Positions 1-7,513 of a DNA stretch of 64,000 bases are shown here, piece by piece. The notes beneath the pieces were generated by a model. The model had not been told where the DNA came from, did not search any database, and was given only the letters and a program-made list of their open reading frames with translations. Made by a program: the position numbers and the translations under genes. Position 1 is the first letter of the stretch, and the number at the start of each line of letters is the position of its first letter. The stretch is from Rhodospirillales bacterium URHD0017 (GTDB taxonomy: Bacteria; Pseudomonadota; Alphaproteobacteria; Reyranellales; Reyranellaceae), in contig FODP01000017.1 in the NCBI GenBank assembly GCA_900110395.1, forward strand, positions 1 through 64,000, in the 5' to 3' direction.

Positions 1-365
1 GGCGTGATCACCGAGGCCGGCATGAAGTCGTAGTACAGGTTGGCCATGATGCCGAGCTGGCCGACCTGGTTGTTGAGCGCCGTTCCGGGGATGCCGACGT
101 TCGTCGTGTTGTTGCGATAGATGCCTTCCAACTCAACGCGCGGGCCAACGAAGTCGTAGCCGATCACGCCGCCAGCCATCCAGCCGGTATTCGGGTTGAC
201 GCTGACCACCGGCGGCAGCGTCGGATTGTTAGGGCTGGCGTTGAAGTTCAGAAGCCAGTTGAGACCGCCTTCCGCACCGATATACACGCCCGGCGACGGA
301 GACTGCGCCTGAGCCATGACCGGCAGCGCGACGAGTGCAGCGGCGGCTATAAAAGCCTTCTTCAT
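1..365 (-). CDS. Outer-membrane beta-barrel protein, C-terminal part missing
   Basis: The gene runs leftward off the window, so only about 121 N-terminal residues are visible. It opens with a clear Sec signal peptide (MKKAFIAAAALVALPVMAQA), then a stretch rich in Gly, Asn and aromatic residues (YIGAEGGLNWLL, VIGYDFVGPRVELEGIYRNN, ANLYYDF). The alternating hydrophobic pattern is that of OmpA-like or porin-family small barrels. The start at 365 is chosen because GGAG lies seven bases upstream; an in-frame ATG at 377 would consume that site. The exact family cannot be set without the C-terminus. Confidence 0.8.
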   Translation of the reverse strand, partial: MKKAFIAAAALVALPVMAQAQSPSPGVYIGAEGGLNWLLNFNASPNNPTLPPVVSVNPNTGWMAGGVIGYDFVGPRVELEGIYRNNTTNVGIPGTALNNQVGQLGIMANLYYDFMPASVIT

Positions 366-557
366 CAAATTCTCCATGATACGTAGGGCCGTCCCACTGA
401 CATCGGCGGAAGCTGGCCACGGGCTGAAAACCGAGCGGACTGTACCTGAGAGCACTGAACCGACGCTACCAAGGACAACGAACTGCACGCCGATGTGCTG
501 TCAGGTGTGGCACACTGGACACAGCCGGCAGCAGTGGCTGTGCAGTTTCTGAGCGCC

Positions 558-845
558 TCAGCGGTCGTGCTTCACCGACATGACCCGCCAGCCGAACAGC
601 CTCAAATAAGGCCGATGTTTGCCGTAGTCCTCGGAATAGAGCGGCGGGCACCACGGTGGCTTGATGGTGAGTCCGTTGGTCGCGTTGCGATGCTTGCGGT
701 CGAGCCACCATGCGGCGCAAAGCTCGCTGTCGCGCCGAAAGCCGTACCACCACAGCACGAACCGGCCGACGCGCACGTAGCGGCCTTCCTTGCGTCCGAC
801 ACTGAAAAACGCGCGCTTCCGGGCCAACAATAATCTCCGCACCAT
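558..845 (-). CDS. Small Trp/Arg-rich conserved-type hypothetical protein
   Basis: This 95-residue reading frame has no signal peptide or membrane helix. It is basic and aromatic (RVGRFVLWWYGFRR, CAAWWLDRK, GLTIKPPWCPPLYSE, LRLFGWRV). That composition differs from the Arg/Ala/Pro-rich antisense frames usual in this GC-rich DNA, which argues that it is real. The PPW..PLYSE...LRLFGWR pattern resembles short hypothetical proteins I recall from rhizobia, but I cannot name a family. The ATG at 845 is used; a TTG at 872 would add nine residues. No good ribosome binding site is seen. Confidence 0.45.
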   Translation of the reverse strand: MVRRLLLARKRAFFSVGRKEGRYVRVGRFVLWWYGFRRDSELCAAWWLDRKHRNATNGLTIKPPWCPPLYSEDYGKHRPYLRLFGWRVMSVKHDR

Positions 846-1468
846 GGGCGTGAGGTAGACACCCGGTCGCAACGGACGCCCTCATAGAGGAAGGGTGTCG
901 TGCGAAGCCATAGGCAGCCGATGCAATTAGACGATGCAAAAAACCAACGGGAAACCGGCACTGAAAAAAGTGACTGCGAAAAGTTTCGCCGATGGAACAA
1001 GCACCTGACGCGACGGTCGAGACATTTGTCGCCGATGGCACGGCATCGTGAAGCGAGCGCGCTCACGATCGTTTGATGACAGCCAGCTTGCCACACCGTT
1101 CTCGACGGATGGCGGATCCGGACGGCACGTGCGCTTCGAAGCGCGCGCGAATACAACTTATGATTGCCACCCTGCCAGCGCTACCCGCGAGCACGAAGGC
1201 CTCGCCCCGATCGACGTCCTCGCCAGGTTAAGCTCGCGGCAAGCAACTGCCGCCGATGCGGCGGGCCAGGATCAATCCGCGTCGCAACTGCAGCCTATTC
1301 TCCTTGATCGTGCACGATGCGACCGATATCGACACTGCCTCAGAATGTTCGTGCCGGCTTTGGGGGCCAGCCGTCGATGCACTGCTCGGCGATTCCACAC
1401 GCAATCTGTGCGATATTGGGCTCGGACGCGTTAGACGAGGGTCATCACGCGCGCGCTGTCGTGCCGAT
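846..1468. other. Gap of about 620 bases without a convincing gene
   Basis: Open frames crossing this stretch on either strand have shadow-like composition and no recognisable motif. The base composition is slightly lower in GC than the neighbours. I see no tRNA, strong hairpin terminator or repeat. It probably carries promoters for the flanking divergent genes. Confidence 0.4.
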
Positions 1469-1969
1469 GTGACTCTAGGGCCCAATCTCCTCCACCTGGT
1501 GCTGCTGGTGTTTGCGCTGCCTTGCGCCCGCTTCACCCTGAGCGAGATGCGGCACCGTCCGTTGCCGCGCGGCCGCCTGGCAGCGCCTGCCCTGCTGGCC
1601 ATGGGCTGCGCCTTGGTGTTCCTGTTCATCTACCTCGGCTCGCAGCGGCCGCCTTGGATGTTCGCGGCCGCCCTGGCCGCTGGCCTTGCGATCGGCGCGT
1701 TGCGCGGCTTCACGCTGCAGCTCCAGGTCGACCATATGTTCGACAAGATCCGCCTGCCTCGGGCGCGCGGCTCCTTCCTGGTCGCCCTCGGCCTGGTGGC
1801 CGCCGTACTGCTCGAAGTCGGCGGCTCTTTCGCCGGGCCGAACGGCGTGCCCTTTCGTCTTATCGCGCCTGAGATTGCCGCCGCCTGCGCCGGCATGTTG
1901 ACCGGGCGGGCGGTGGCCATTGCGATGCGTTGGCGGGGGGCGCCGCATGTCGACCTTCATCGCCTCTGA
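1469..1969 (+). CDS. Tandem membrane protein family, copy 1
   Basis: A 166-residue protein with about four hydrophobic segments and no recognised domain. It is the first of four related genes in a row. All share a central motif G-x-x-R-G followed by a short polar stretch with D-x-x-W/F and [IV]-R, here GALRGFTLQLQVDHMFDKIR. This copy also has the C-terminal P-H-V-D-L seen in copy 4. The GTG start is placed by aligning LLHLVLLV with LLHLLAAL at the start of copy 2; the frame is open further upstream, but that part looks non-coding. Function unknown; a small inner-membrane protein is likely. Confidence 0.65.
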   Translation: MTLGPNLLHLVLLVFALPCARFTLSEMRHRPLPRGRLAAPALLAMGCALVFLFIYLGSQRPPWMFAAALAAGLAIGALRGFTLQLQVDHMFDKIRLPRARGSFLVALGLVAAVLLEVGGSFAGPNGVPFRLIAPEIAAACAGMLTGRAVAIAMRWRGAPHVDLHRL

Positions 1970-1987
1970 GCGCACCGTCGTGAGCCA

Positions 1988-2452
1988 GTGCTGAATCTTC
2001 TTCACCTGCTGGCCGCTCTGGCGACAGCGGCGTGTCTCTATGCCCTTTGGCGGGAGGCGCGTGGCGTCTCCCAGTCGCGCGGCTATCTGATGGTGCCGCC
2101 GCCGCTGGCCTTCGGTTGCGCCCTGGTGATGATCGGCCTGACCGAGCCCGACCTGCGGCGGCCCGACGAGTTGCGCATCGCCATCGCGGCAGGAATCCTG
2201 CTGGGTGCCGCCCGCGGCTGGTTCATGGCCGTCGACATCGACCCGCTGTGGTCGACCGTGCGCCTGCCGAGCGGCAGCGACGGCTTCTGGATGGCGATGC
2301 TGCTGGCCCTCGCGGTCGCCATGGCCGCCGCCGCGCCGCTTGTCTCGACGCAGGGTCAGTCATACGTCCCCTACGCCGCGATCGCCGTGGCGTTCGGTGC
2401 CGGCTTCCTGGCGGCCCGGGCCGTGACGGTCTATCTGCGCACGCGGAGCTGA
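1988..2452 (+). CDS. Tandem membrane protein family, copy 2
   Basis: A 154-residue polytopic protein starting at GTG 1988, 18 bases after copy 1. N-terminal LLHLLAALATAACLYALW aligns with copy 1, and the family motif reads GAARGWFMAVDIDPLWSTVR. Four hydrophobic segments are visible. It lacks the C-terminal H-V-D-L tail found in copies 1 and 4, ending instead at LAARAVTVYLRTRS. It is likely co-transcribed with copy 1 and the MORN gene. No known domain is recognised. Confidence 0.7.
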   Translation: MLNLLHLLAALATAACLYALWREARGVSQSRGYLMVPPPLAFGCALVMIGLTEPDLRRPDELRIAIAAGILLGAARGWFMAVDIDPLWSTVRLPSGSDGFWMAMLLALAVAMAAAAPLVSTQGQSYVPYAAIAVAFGAGFLAARAVTVYLRTRS

Positions 2453-2504
2453 CGTTCCCGGTATCGCTGGGTCTGCTACACTGATCCCCGTGTGCGGGGG
2501 AATC

Positions 2505-3317
2505 ATGGTCGTGGTCAGGATCGCGCTGCTGCTGTTGCTTGCGCTCGCCGGATCGGCAGCGGCGCAAGGCACACGGCCGGTGCCGAGCCTGCCGCCCACT
2601 CCGGCGCCCGGCAGCGGTACCGGCAGCGGTCCTGGCAGCGCTCCTGGCAGCGTCGCCAGCGACGAACTCGCCGACCCTACGACCGGCTGCAAGATCGTAC
2701 GGGCCGACAACGAGCCCAACATGGGCATCACCTGGTCGGGCGAGTGCTATCACGGCCTGGCTCACGGTCAGGGCGTCCTGCAATGGTCTCAAGGCGGCAA
2801 GCCGATCGCGCGCTACGAGGGCGAGATGAAGGACGGCATGGCCAACGGCTCGGGCAAAATGACCTACGGCAACGGCACCCGTTACGAGGGCGAATGGCAG
2901 AACGGCGAGCGCTACGGGCGCGGCGTCTTCACCTTCGCCAACGGCGCGCGCTACACCGGCGACTTCCGCGACAACAAGCCCAACGGGCGCGGCACCTACA
3001 TCTGGACCAATGGCAACCGTTACGTCGGCGACTTCCGCGACAACCAGCGTAGCGGACGCGGCACGCTCTACTATGCCAATGGCGACCGCTATGAGGGCGA
3101 CTTCGTCGACGGCAAGGCGCAAGGCCGCGGCATGCGCACCTATGCCGACGGCGGCCGCTATGACGGCGAATGGCGCAACGACCTGCCCAACGGCTACGGC
3201 ACGCGCTATGCGGCCAACGGCCAGAGCTACGCCGGGCACTGGCAGAACGGCTGTTTCCGCGAAGGCCAGCGATGGGCCACCGTCGGCGTCACTGCCCAGC
3301 AGTGCGGTTTTCAATGA
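2505..3317 (+). CDS. Exported MORN-repeat protein
   Basis: This 270-residue protein has a signal peptide (residues 1 to about 21, ending GSAAAQG) and a Pro/Gly/Ser linker. About seven to eight MORN repeats of 23 residues follow, with the pattern Y-x-G-[ED]-[WF]-x-[DN]-G-x-x-x-G-x-G-x-x-x-[YF]-x-x-G-x-[RK], from about residue 75 to the end. MORN repeats form beta-hairpin stacks that bind lipids or proteins; an envelope role is inferred. The ATG at 2505 is preferred over GTG 2490 because a GGGGGA ribosome binding site precedes it. Its stop overlaps the start of membrane copy 3, so it belongs to the tandem membrane-protein operon. Confidence 0.85.
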   Translation: MVVVRIALLLLLALAGSAAAQGTRPVPSLPPTPAPGSGTGSGPGSAPGSVASDELADPTTGCKIVRADNEPNMGITWSGECYHGLAHGQGVLQWSQGGKPIARYEGEMKDGMANGSGKMTYGNGTRYEGEWQNGERYGRGVFTFANGARYTGDFRDNKPNGRGTYIWTNGNRYVGDFRDNQRSGRGTLYYANGDRYEGDFVDGKAQGRGMRTYADGGRYDGEWRNDLPNGYGTRYAANGQSYAGHWQNGCFREGQRWATVGVTAQQCGFQ

Positions 3318-3832
3318 CATTGGTCTCCAATGTCTATGTCACCCATGGCGTGATGCTGTTGTGCGCCGTCGGTGCAGCCTACAGCGCGCTGCCCGACAGC
3401 ACGGGTCGCGTCGTTGCAGAATGGCGGCCCGCGGTGACCGCACTGCTTGCCGCGGTGTCCGCCCTCGCGCTGATCGCCTATCCGACATGGGGCGAGCTCA
3501 AGAACCCCGGCCTGTGGATGTTCGCCATCCTTGCCGCCGTCGCCGGCGCCGCGCGCGGCTACTGGCTGCGGATCTATGTCGACCACAGCTGGCGTCTGAT
3601 ACGGCTGCGCAAAGCACATGATGGCCTCATCGCCACCGCTGGGCTGGTCGGCCTGGCGCTGGTCGAGATTACCCTGGCCGCCGTTGGCCCCGCCGAGCAG
3701 CCGACGATGGAGCTCGGCCTGACCGTCGTCGCCTCTTTCGTGGTCGGCCGCTCGGCGGCTGTGCTTGTGCGCTCCCGGCAGGAGCCTCAGTCGGACCTGC
3801 ACGACAGACGGTCGCCGCCGGGCGAAGGATAG
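3314..3832 (+). CDS. Tandem membrane protein family, copy 3
   Basis: A 172-residue protein with about four membrane segments. The family motif is GAARGYWLRIYVDHSWRLIR, and it ends in a charged tail with QSDLHDRR, a looser version of the H-V-D-L tail of copies 1 and 4. ATG 3314 overlaps the TGA of the MORN gene (ATGA), so the two are translationally coupled. No known domain is recognised. Confidence 0.7.
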   Translation: MTLVSNVYVTHGVMLLCAVGAAYSALPDSTGRVVAEWRPAVTALLAAVSALALIAYPTWGELKNPGLWMFAILAAVAGAARGYWLRIYVDHSWRLIRLRKAHDGLIATAGLVGLALVEITLAAVGPAEQPTMELGLTVVASFVVGRSAAVLVRSRQEPQSDLHDRRSPPGEG

Positions 3833-3920
3833 GGGTCATGCAGCCGGCCGATTGTTCGCCGCCGACAGGCCGTGTAGGTCTGTGGGGAGACCATCGTGTG
3901 CAGGCGCGTACCCCCCGTCG

Positions 3921-4421
3921 ATGACTTATCCTCTTAGCCTCGTAAACATCCTGACAGTGATCGCCGCCTCGGCCTGCCTGTGGGCGGCAGTGCCGGAAGC
4001 GCAGGGCAAGCCGCAGAAGCTATGGCGCATTGCCGTGCCGCCGTTCCTTGCGACGCTGGTTGCCCTGGTGTTGCTGGCCGGCGCGGTGACGAGCTTCGCG
4101 CATGACGCGACCTGGGCCGCCACCGCCCTGGTGGGCGCCGTCGCCGGGATGATCCGCGGCCGCTCGATCGGCGTGCAGACCGACCAGGTATGGGGTGTGG
4201 TGCGGCCGCGGCCGGTGCTTGACGGCGCCGTGATCGCGGTCGGCGTTATCGCGGCAGCCCTGCTCGATGCCGTCGCCGGCTTCCTGCCTCCGGGGACCTT
4301 GCCCCGCCAGGCCCATATCGCCGCTGCAAGTTCGCTGTTCGCGGGGTATCTTGCCGGACGCGCCTGGAGCATGGGCACACGCGCTGCCCGCTCGCCGCAC
4401 GTCGACCTGGAGCATCCGTGA
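3921..4421 (+). CDS. Tandem membrane protein family, copy 4
   Basis: A 166-residue polytopic protein. The motif is GMIRGRSIGVQTDQVWGVVR and the C-terminus carries LAGRAW and SPHVDLEHP, matching copy 1. It lies 88 bases after copy 3 and one base before the next gene. The N-terminus (MTYPLSLVNILTVIAASACLW) starts at ATG 3921 without an obvious ribosome binding site. Function unknown. Confidence 0.7.
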   Translation: MTYPLSLVNILTVIAASACLWAAVPEAQGKPQKLWRIAVPPFLATLVALVLLAGAVTSFAHDATWAATALVGAVAGMIRGRSIGVQTDQVWGVVRPRPVLDGAVIAVGVIAAALLDAVAGFLPPGTLPRQAHIAAASSLFAGYLAGRAWSMGTRAARSPHVDLEHP

Positions 4422-4422
4422 C

Positions 4423-4701
4423 ATGCCGACCGAGCCCAGCCTGATCATGATCCAGTTCCTGCAATGGGTGGCCGACCGGCCGCGCAGCCGCGAGGACGTG
4501 ATGGACGCCTGGCGCAGCTCCTGCCCGCGCTTTCCGGTGTGGGAGGATGCGCGCGCAGACGGGCTCATCCGCCAATGCGGCGGCGAGCGCGGCGAGCACC
4601 GGGTCGAGCTGACCGAACGCGGCCGGGCGGCGCTGCGCCGCGCCGCTATGCGGCCGCGCTCAACGCGCAATCAGATGACGGCCAGCGGATCGGGACCGTA
4701 G
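4423..4701 (+). CDS. Small winged-helix-like conserved hypothetical
   Basis: A 92-residue protein. Its core (DRPRSREDVMDAWRSSCPRFPVWEDA, then DGLI, then VELTERGRAALR) resembles a family of short alphaproteobacterial proteins in which a helical segment is followed by a marR-like wing and a T-x-x-G-R-A-x-L helix. DNA binding is plausible but not shown. It starts one base after the stop of membrane copy 4, so it is probably in the same operon, and its 3' end overlaps the convergent DUF805 gene by 31 bases. Confidence 0.65.
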   Translation: MPTEPSLIMIQFLQWVADRPRSREDVMDAWRSSCPRFPVWEDARADGLIRQCGGERGEHRVELTERGRAALRRAAMRPRSTRNQMTASGSGP

Positions 4702-5051
4702 GCGTTCGGGCCGGGCGTGCCACGCAGGAAGCCGCACTCGATGAAGTACCACAGCCCGCCGATGACCGGCACGAAGACGATCAGCACCCACCATCCGCTC
4801 TTGTTGCGGTCGTGATAGCGCTTCACCGCGATGGCGATGTGGATCCAGGTCGCGAGCACCACCATGACGAAGATCACGATGCCGGCAATCGGGCCGACGG
4901 CCGCCGCGATCGCTTCTGGATCGCCTGACATTGCCGCGGTGCCGAAGATCGCGGCAAAGACGATCACTTCCACGACGAAGATTGCCAGCGCGACGAGCCA
5001 CCACTTGGCGCGGTTGGCCCGTCCCTGAAAGCCGAACAACAGATCTACCAT
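4671..5051 (-). CDS. DUF805 inner-membrane protein
   Basis: A 126-residue protein with the DUF805 signature. The N-terminal FQGRANRAKWW is followed by hydrophobic segments and then the conserved AVKRYHDRNKSGWW, another membrane segment and a C-terminal GTPGPNAYGPDPL. Members are small inner-membrane proteins of unknown role, often related to YhaH/YhaI of E. coli. It is convergent with the preceding small gene and overlaps its last 31 bases. Confidence 0.9.
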   Translation of the reverse strand: MVDLLFGFQGRANRAKWWLVALAIFVVEVIVFAAIFGTAAMSGDPEAIAAAVGPIAGIVIFVMVVLATWIHIAIAVKRYHDRNKSGWWVLIVFVPVIGGLWYFIECGFLRGTPGPNAYGPDPLAVI

Positions 5052-5145
5052 GTGTCATCTCCCCCGTTTACGGAGTGGGCGGATTCGTCGCCGCGCATCA
5101 TTTCTTGAAGCAGCGCGACCGCGCCTCAGGATACTATAGGCGCGC

Positions 5146-6189
5146 ATGACCCTCCAGCGCGCCGCCCTCTGGGCCATCGTTGTTGCGGCCACGATGTATC
5201 TTCTCGTGGCGGGGCGCGGCCTGCTTCTGCCTTTCGTACTGGGTATCGTGCTCTGGTACATGATCGACGCCCTGGCCGACGCCTTCGAGCATCCGCGCTT
5301 CGGCAGCCTTCGCCTGCCGCGGCCATTCGCACTCGCAGCGGCGGTGTGCATCATGGGCGGCCTGCTGTGGGTGGTCGGCCGCACCATCGGGCGCAATGTC
5401 AGTGCCGTGATCGACGCCGCGCCCAACTACGAGCGCCGTCTGCAGACCCTGATCAACGAGGGCGCACGGCTGGTCAGCGCCGAGCAGGCGCCGACCATCG
5501 GCGAGCTGTTCGATCGCATCAGCCTCGCCGACACGCTGAGCAGCATTGCCACCGCGGCCGCCTCGGTGGTGAGCGTGGCCGGCATCGTCGTGATCTATGC
5601 CGGCTTCCTGTTCGTCGAGCAGGTGCGCTTCCGCCGCAAGCTTGCCATTGTCCTGGGCTCGGTTGGAAACCAGGAACGCGTGCACGCCGTGCTCGACCAG
5701 ATCGACCACGACATCCGCGTCTATATTCGCATCAAGACCACGCTCGCCGTAATTACGTCGGCATTGGCCTATAGCGTGATGGCTTCGGTCGGCGTCGACT
5801 TCGCGGCCTTCTGGGCGGTCATGGTGTTCTTCTTCTACTTCATCCCCACCGTCGGCTCGATCCTCGCCATCGTGGCGCCGGCCATCCTGACACTGGTGCA
5901 GTTCGACCACCTGACGCCCTTCCTGATCGTGTTGCTGGTGTTCGGCACCATCCAGGTCGTGACGGCGAACGTGGTCGAGCCCGCCATCATGGGCAGCACG
6001 CTCAACCTCTCGCCGCTGGTGGTGATCGTCTCGCTGATGGTGTGGGGCACGATTTGGGGCGTGGTGGGCATGTTCCTGTGCGTGCCGATCACCGTGGTCA
6101 GCCTGATCGTGCTGGCCCAGTTCGAGACGACGCGGCCGATTGCCGTGCTGCTGTCCGCCGACGGCAGGATTCCCGAGGCACGCCGATGA
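5146..6189 (+). CDS. AI-2E family transporter (PerM-like)
   Basis: A 347-residue polytopic protein of the AI-2E/UPF0118 family. Two N-terminal helices precede a soluble periplasmic-type region (residues about 75-140). A cluster of C-terminal helices follows with the family-typical F-x-P-x-V-G-S pattern (FYFIPTVGSILAI) and VEPAIMGSTLNLSPLVVIVSLMVWG. Relatives include TqsA and Na+/H+ antiporters, so the substrate is not predictable. There is no Shine-Dalgarno next to ATG 5146, but a TATA-like GATACTAT lies about 11 bases upstream, so a leaderless transcript is possible. Its stop overlaps the next start (ATGA). Confidence 0.9.
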   Translation: MTLQRAALWAIVVAATMYLLVAGRGLLLPFVLGIVLWYMIDALADAFEHPRFGSLRLPRPFALAAAVCIMGGLLWVVGRTIGRNVSAVIDAAPNYERRLQTLINEGARLVSAEQAPTIGELFDRISLADTLSSIATAAASVVSVAGIVVIYAGFLFVEQVRFRRKLAIVLGSVGNQERVHAVLDQIDHDIRVYIRIKTTLAVITSALAYSVMASVGVDFAAFWAVMVFFFYFIPTVGSILAIVAPAILTLVQFDHLTPFLIVLLVFGTIQVVTANVVEPAIMGSTLNLSPLVVIVSLMVWGTIWGVVGMFLCVPITVVSLIVLAQFETTRPIAVLLSADGRIPEARR

Positions 6190-7388
6190 GGAAGCTTGCT
6201 CTTCTTGCGATGCTCGCCGCTACCGCGGCGCAGGCCCAGTCCCAGGCGCCGCCGGCCGAACCCGCCGCCCAGGCCCAGCCGCCCGGAGCGCAGGTGATGT
6301 ATGCCTGTCCCGGCGGCAGCGACTTTGCCGCGGCCTTTTCCAAGGAGGGCGACCTCGCGACGATCAGCGTGCCTGGTCAGCCTGAAGTCGAGTTGCCGCG
6401 TCAGCCGTCGGGCTCGGGCTTCGCCTTCGGCGATTCCTACTACGAGCTGTCCGGCCGTGGCCGCGAAGCCACCCTGACGGCCGGCGGCCGCTCGATGCGC
6501 TGCCATGCCATCGGACGGCCCGGCGAGCCGCCACGCACCTATCAGGGCGGCGGGCTCACCATCACGCTGTTCCCCGACGGCATCTTTCGCCTGCGCGACC
6601 GCAGCGGCGCCAACGAGAGCGTCGATATCGGCCAATGGGCGCAGGAGGTCGATGGCGGCGTGCGCATGGTGCTGCGCGGCGGCACGGTTGCCCGGCGCGT
6701 CTTCCGCGAAGACGATGGCGACAAGCTGGTCGCCGAGAACGGCAGCGTGCTCGAGCGCGCCAGCGCCGATCCGATCGACGATCGCTTTCGGCTGACCGGT
6801 CTTTACCGCGACAGCCAGAACGGCGGGCTGTTCACCGAGTGCCTGACGGGCCGCACCTTCGAGGTGGCGCCGAGCGGAGCGGAGCCCGATCTCGAACGCG
6901 CCTGGACCGAAGCGACGCCGTCCAAGGAAGCGCAGCTCTATGTCGAGATCATGGGCCGCGTCGTCTCCGGCGAGGTCCGGGCCGAACGGCTCCTCAGCCT
7001 CAAGCGCGACGGCGCGTGTCCGGCGCTGGCGCCGCGCAGCTCGGCATTGCGCGAAACCGAATGGCGGGTGATCGAGGTCGACGGCGAACGGCCGGCCTAT
7101 GACGACTGGCGGCAACGGCCGCGCCTGCGGCTCGACGACCACGGCAAGTTCAGCGGCTCGACCGGCTGCAATTCGATGTCCGGCAGCTACCAGCTCGACC
7201 CCGAGGGGCTGCGCTTCGAGCCGGTTGCGGTCACCCTGATCGGCTGCCCGCCCGCCCTCGCCGCCGGCGAAAAGCGTTTCATCGATGCGCTGTCGGCGGT
7301 CCGCCAGGCGCAGCTCGTCGGCACGACCCTCGACCTGCTCGACGCCACCGGCAAGCGCCGCCTCCGCCTCGACGCACGCGGGCGGTAG
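6186..7388 (+). CDS. Exported protein with MliC-like and META domains
   Basis: A 400-residue protein with a signal peptide (residues 1-17) and a Pro/Ala linker. The N-terminal domain from about residue 37 looks like an MliC lysozyme-inhibitor fold (Y-A-C-P-G near residue 41, a Ser/Gly-rich strand with SGSGFAFG, then MRCH as the second Cys). The C-terminal 110 residues are a META/HslJ-like domain (TEWRVIEVDGE, KFSGSTGCNSMSGSY, LIGCPP, FIDAL, LDLLD). The middle region is unassigned. It acts in the periplasm and is translationally coupled to the AI-2E gene by a four-base overlap. Confidence 0.8.
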   Translation: MRKLALLAMLAATAAQAQSQAPPAEPAAQAQPPGAQVMYACPGGSDFAAAFSKEGDLATISVPGQPEVELPRQPSGSGFAFGDSYYELSGRGREATLTAGGRSMRCHAIGRPGEPPRTYQGGGLTITLFPDGIFRLRDRSGANESVDIGQWAQEVDGGVRMVLRGGTVARRVFREDDGDKLVAENGSVLERASADPIDDRFRLTGLYRDSQNGGLFTECLTGRTFEVAPSGAEPDLERAWTEATPSKEAQLYVEIMGRVVSGEVRAERLLSLKRDGACPALAPRSSALRETEWRVIEVDGERPAYDDWRQRPRLRLDDHGKFSGSTGCNSMSGSYQLDPEGLRFEPVAVTLIGCPPALAAGEKRFIDALSAVRQAQLVGTTLDLLDATGKRRLRLDARGR

Positions 7389-7394
7389 CTGGAA

Positions 7395-7511
7395 GCGCGG
7401 GCCTCCGGCCCGCTCATATTCTTCCGGACCGCGCGCCGGGTCGCGTCTGACGCGACCTGGCGCGCGGTCCGGAAGACCATGATCATGAGCGGACCTGGAG
7501 GTCCGCGCTCC
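7395..7511. repeat. Nested palindromic element A
   Basis: Three hairpins lie in a row in the 125-base gap between two convergent genes. The central one has perfect 17-base arms at 7421-7437 and 7459-7475, enclosing a second short stem (7440-7456). Smaller GC-rich hairpins flank it at 7395-7412 and around 7488-7510. A diverged copy with the same order of parts lies at 37754-37870, and a single-hairpin version at 9069-9095. It may act as a two-way transcription terminator. Confidence 0.75.
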
Positions 7512-7513
7512 GA

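Noticed and set aside
1256..1468. Long N-terminal extension of membrane copy 1
   Set aside because: It has no similarity to copies 2-4, whose N-termini align with residues from GTG 1469.
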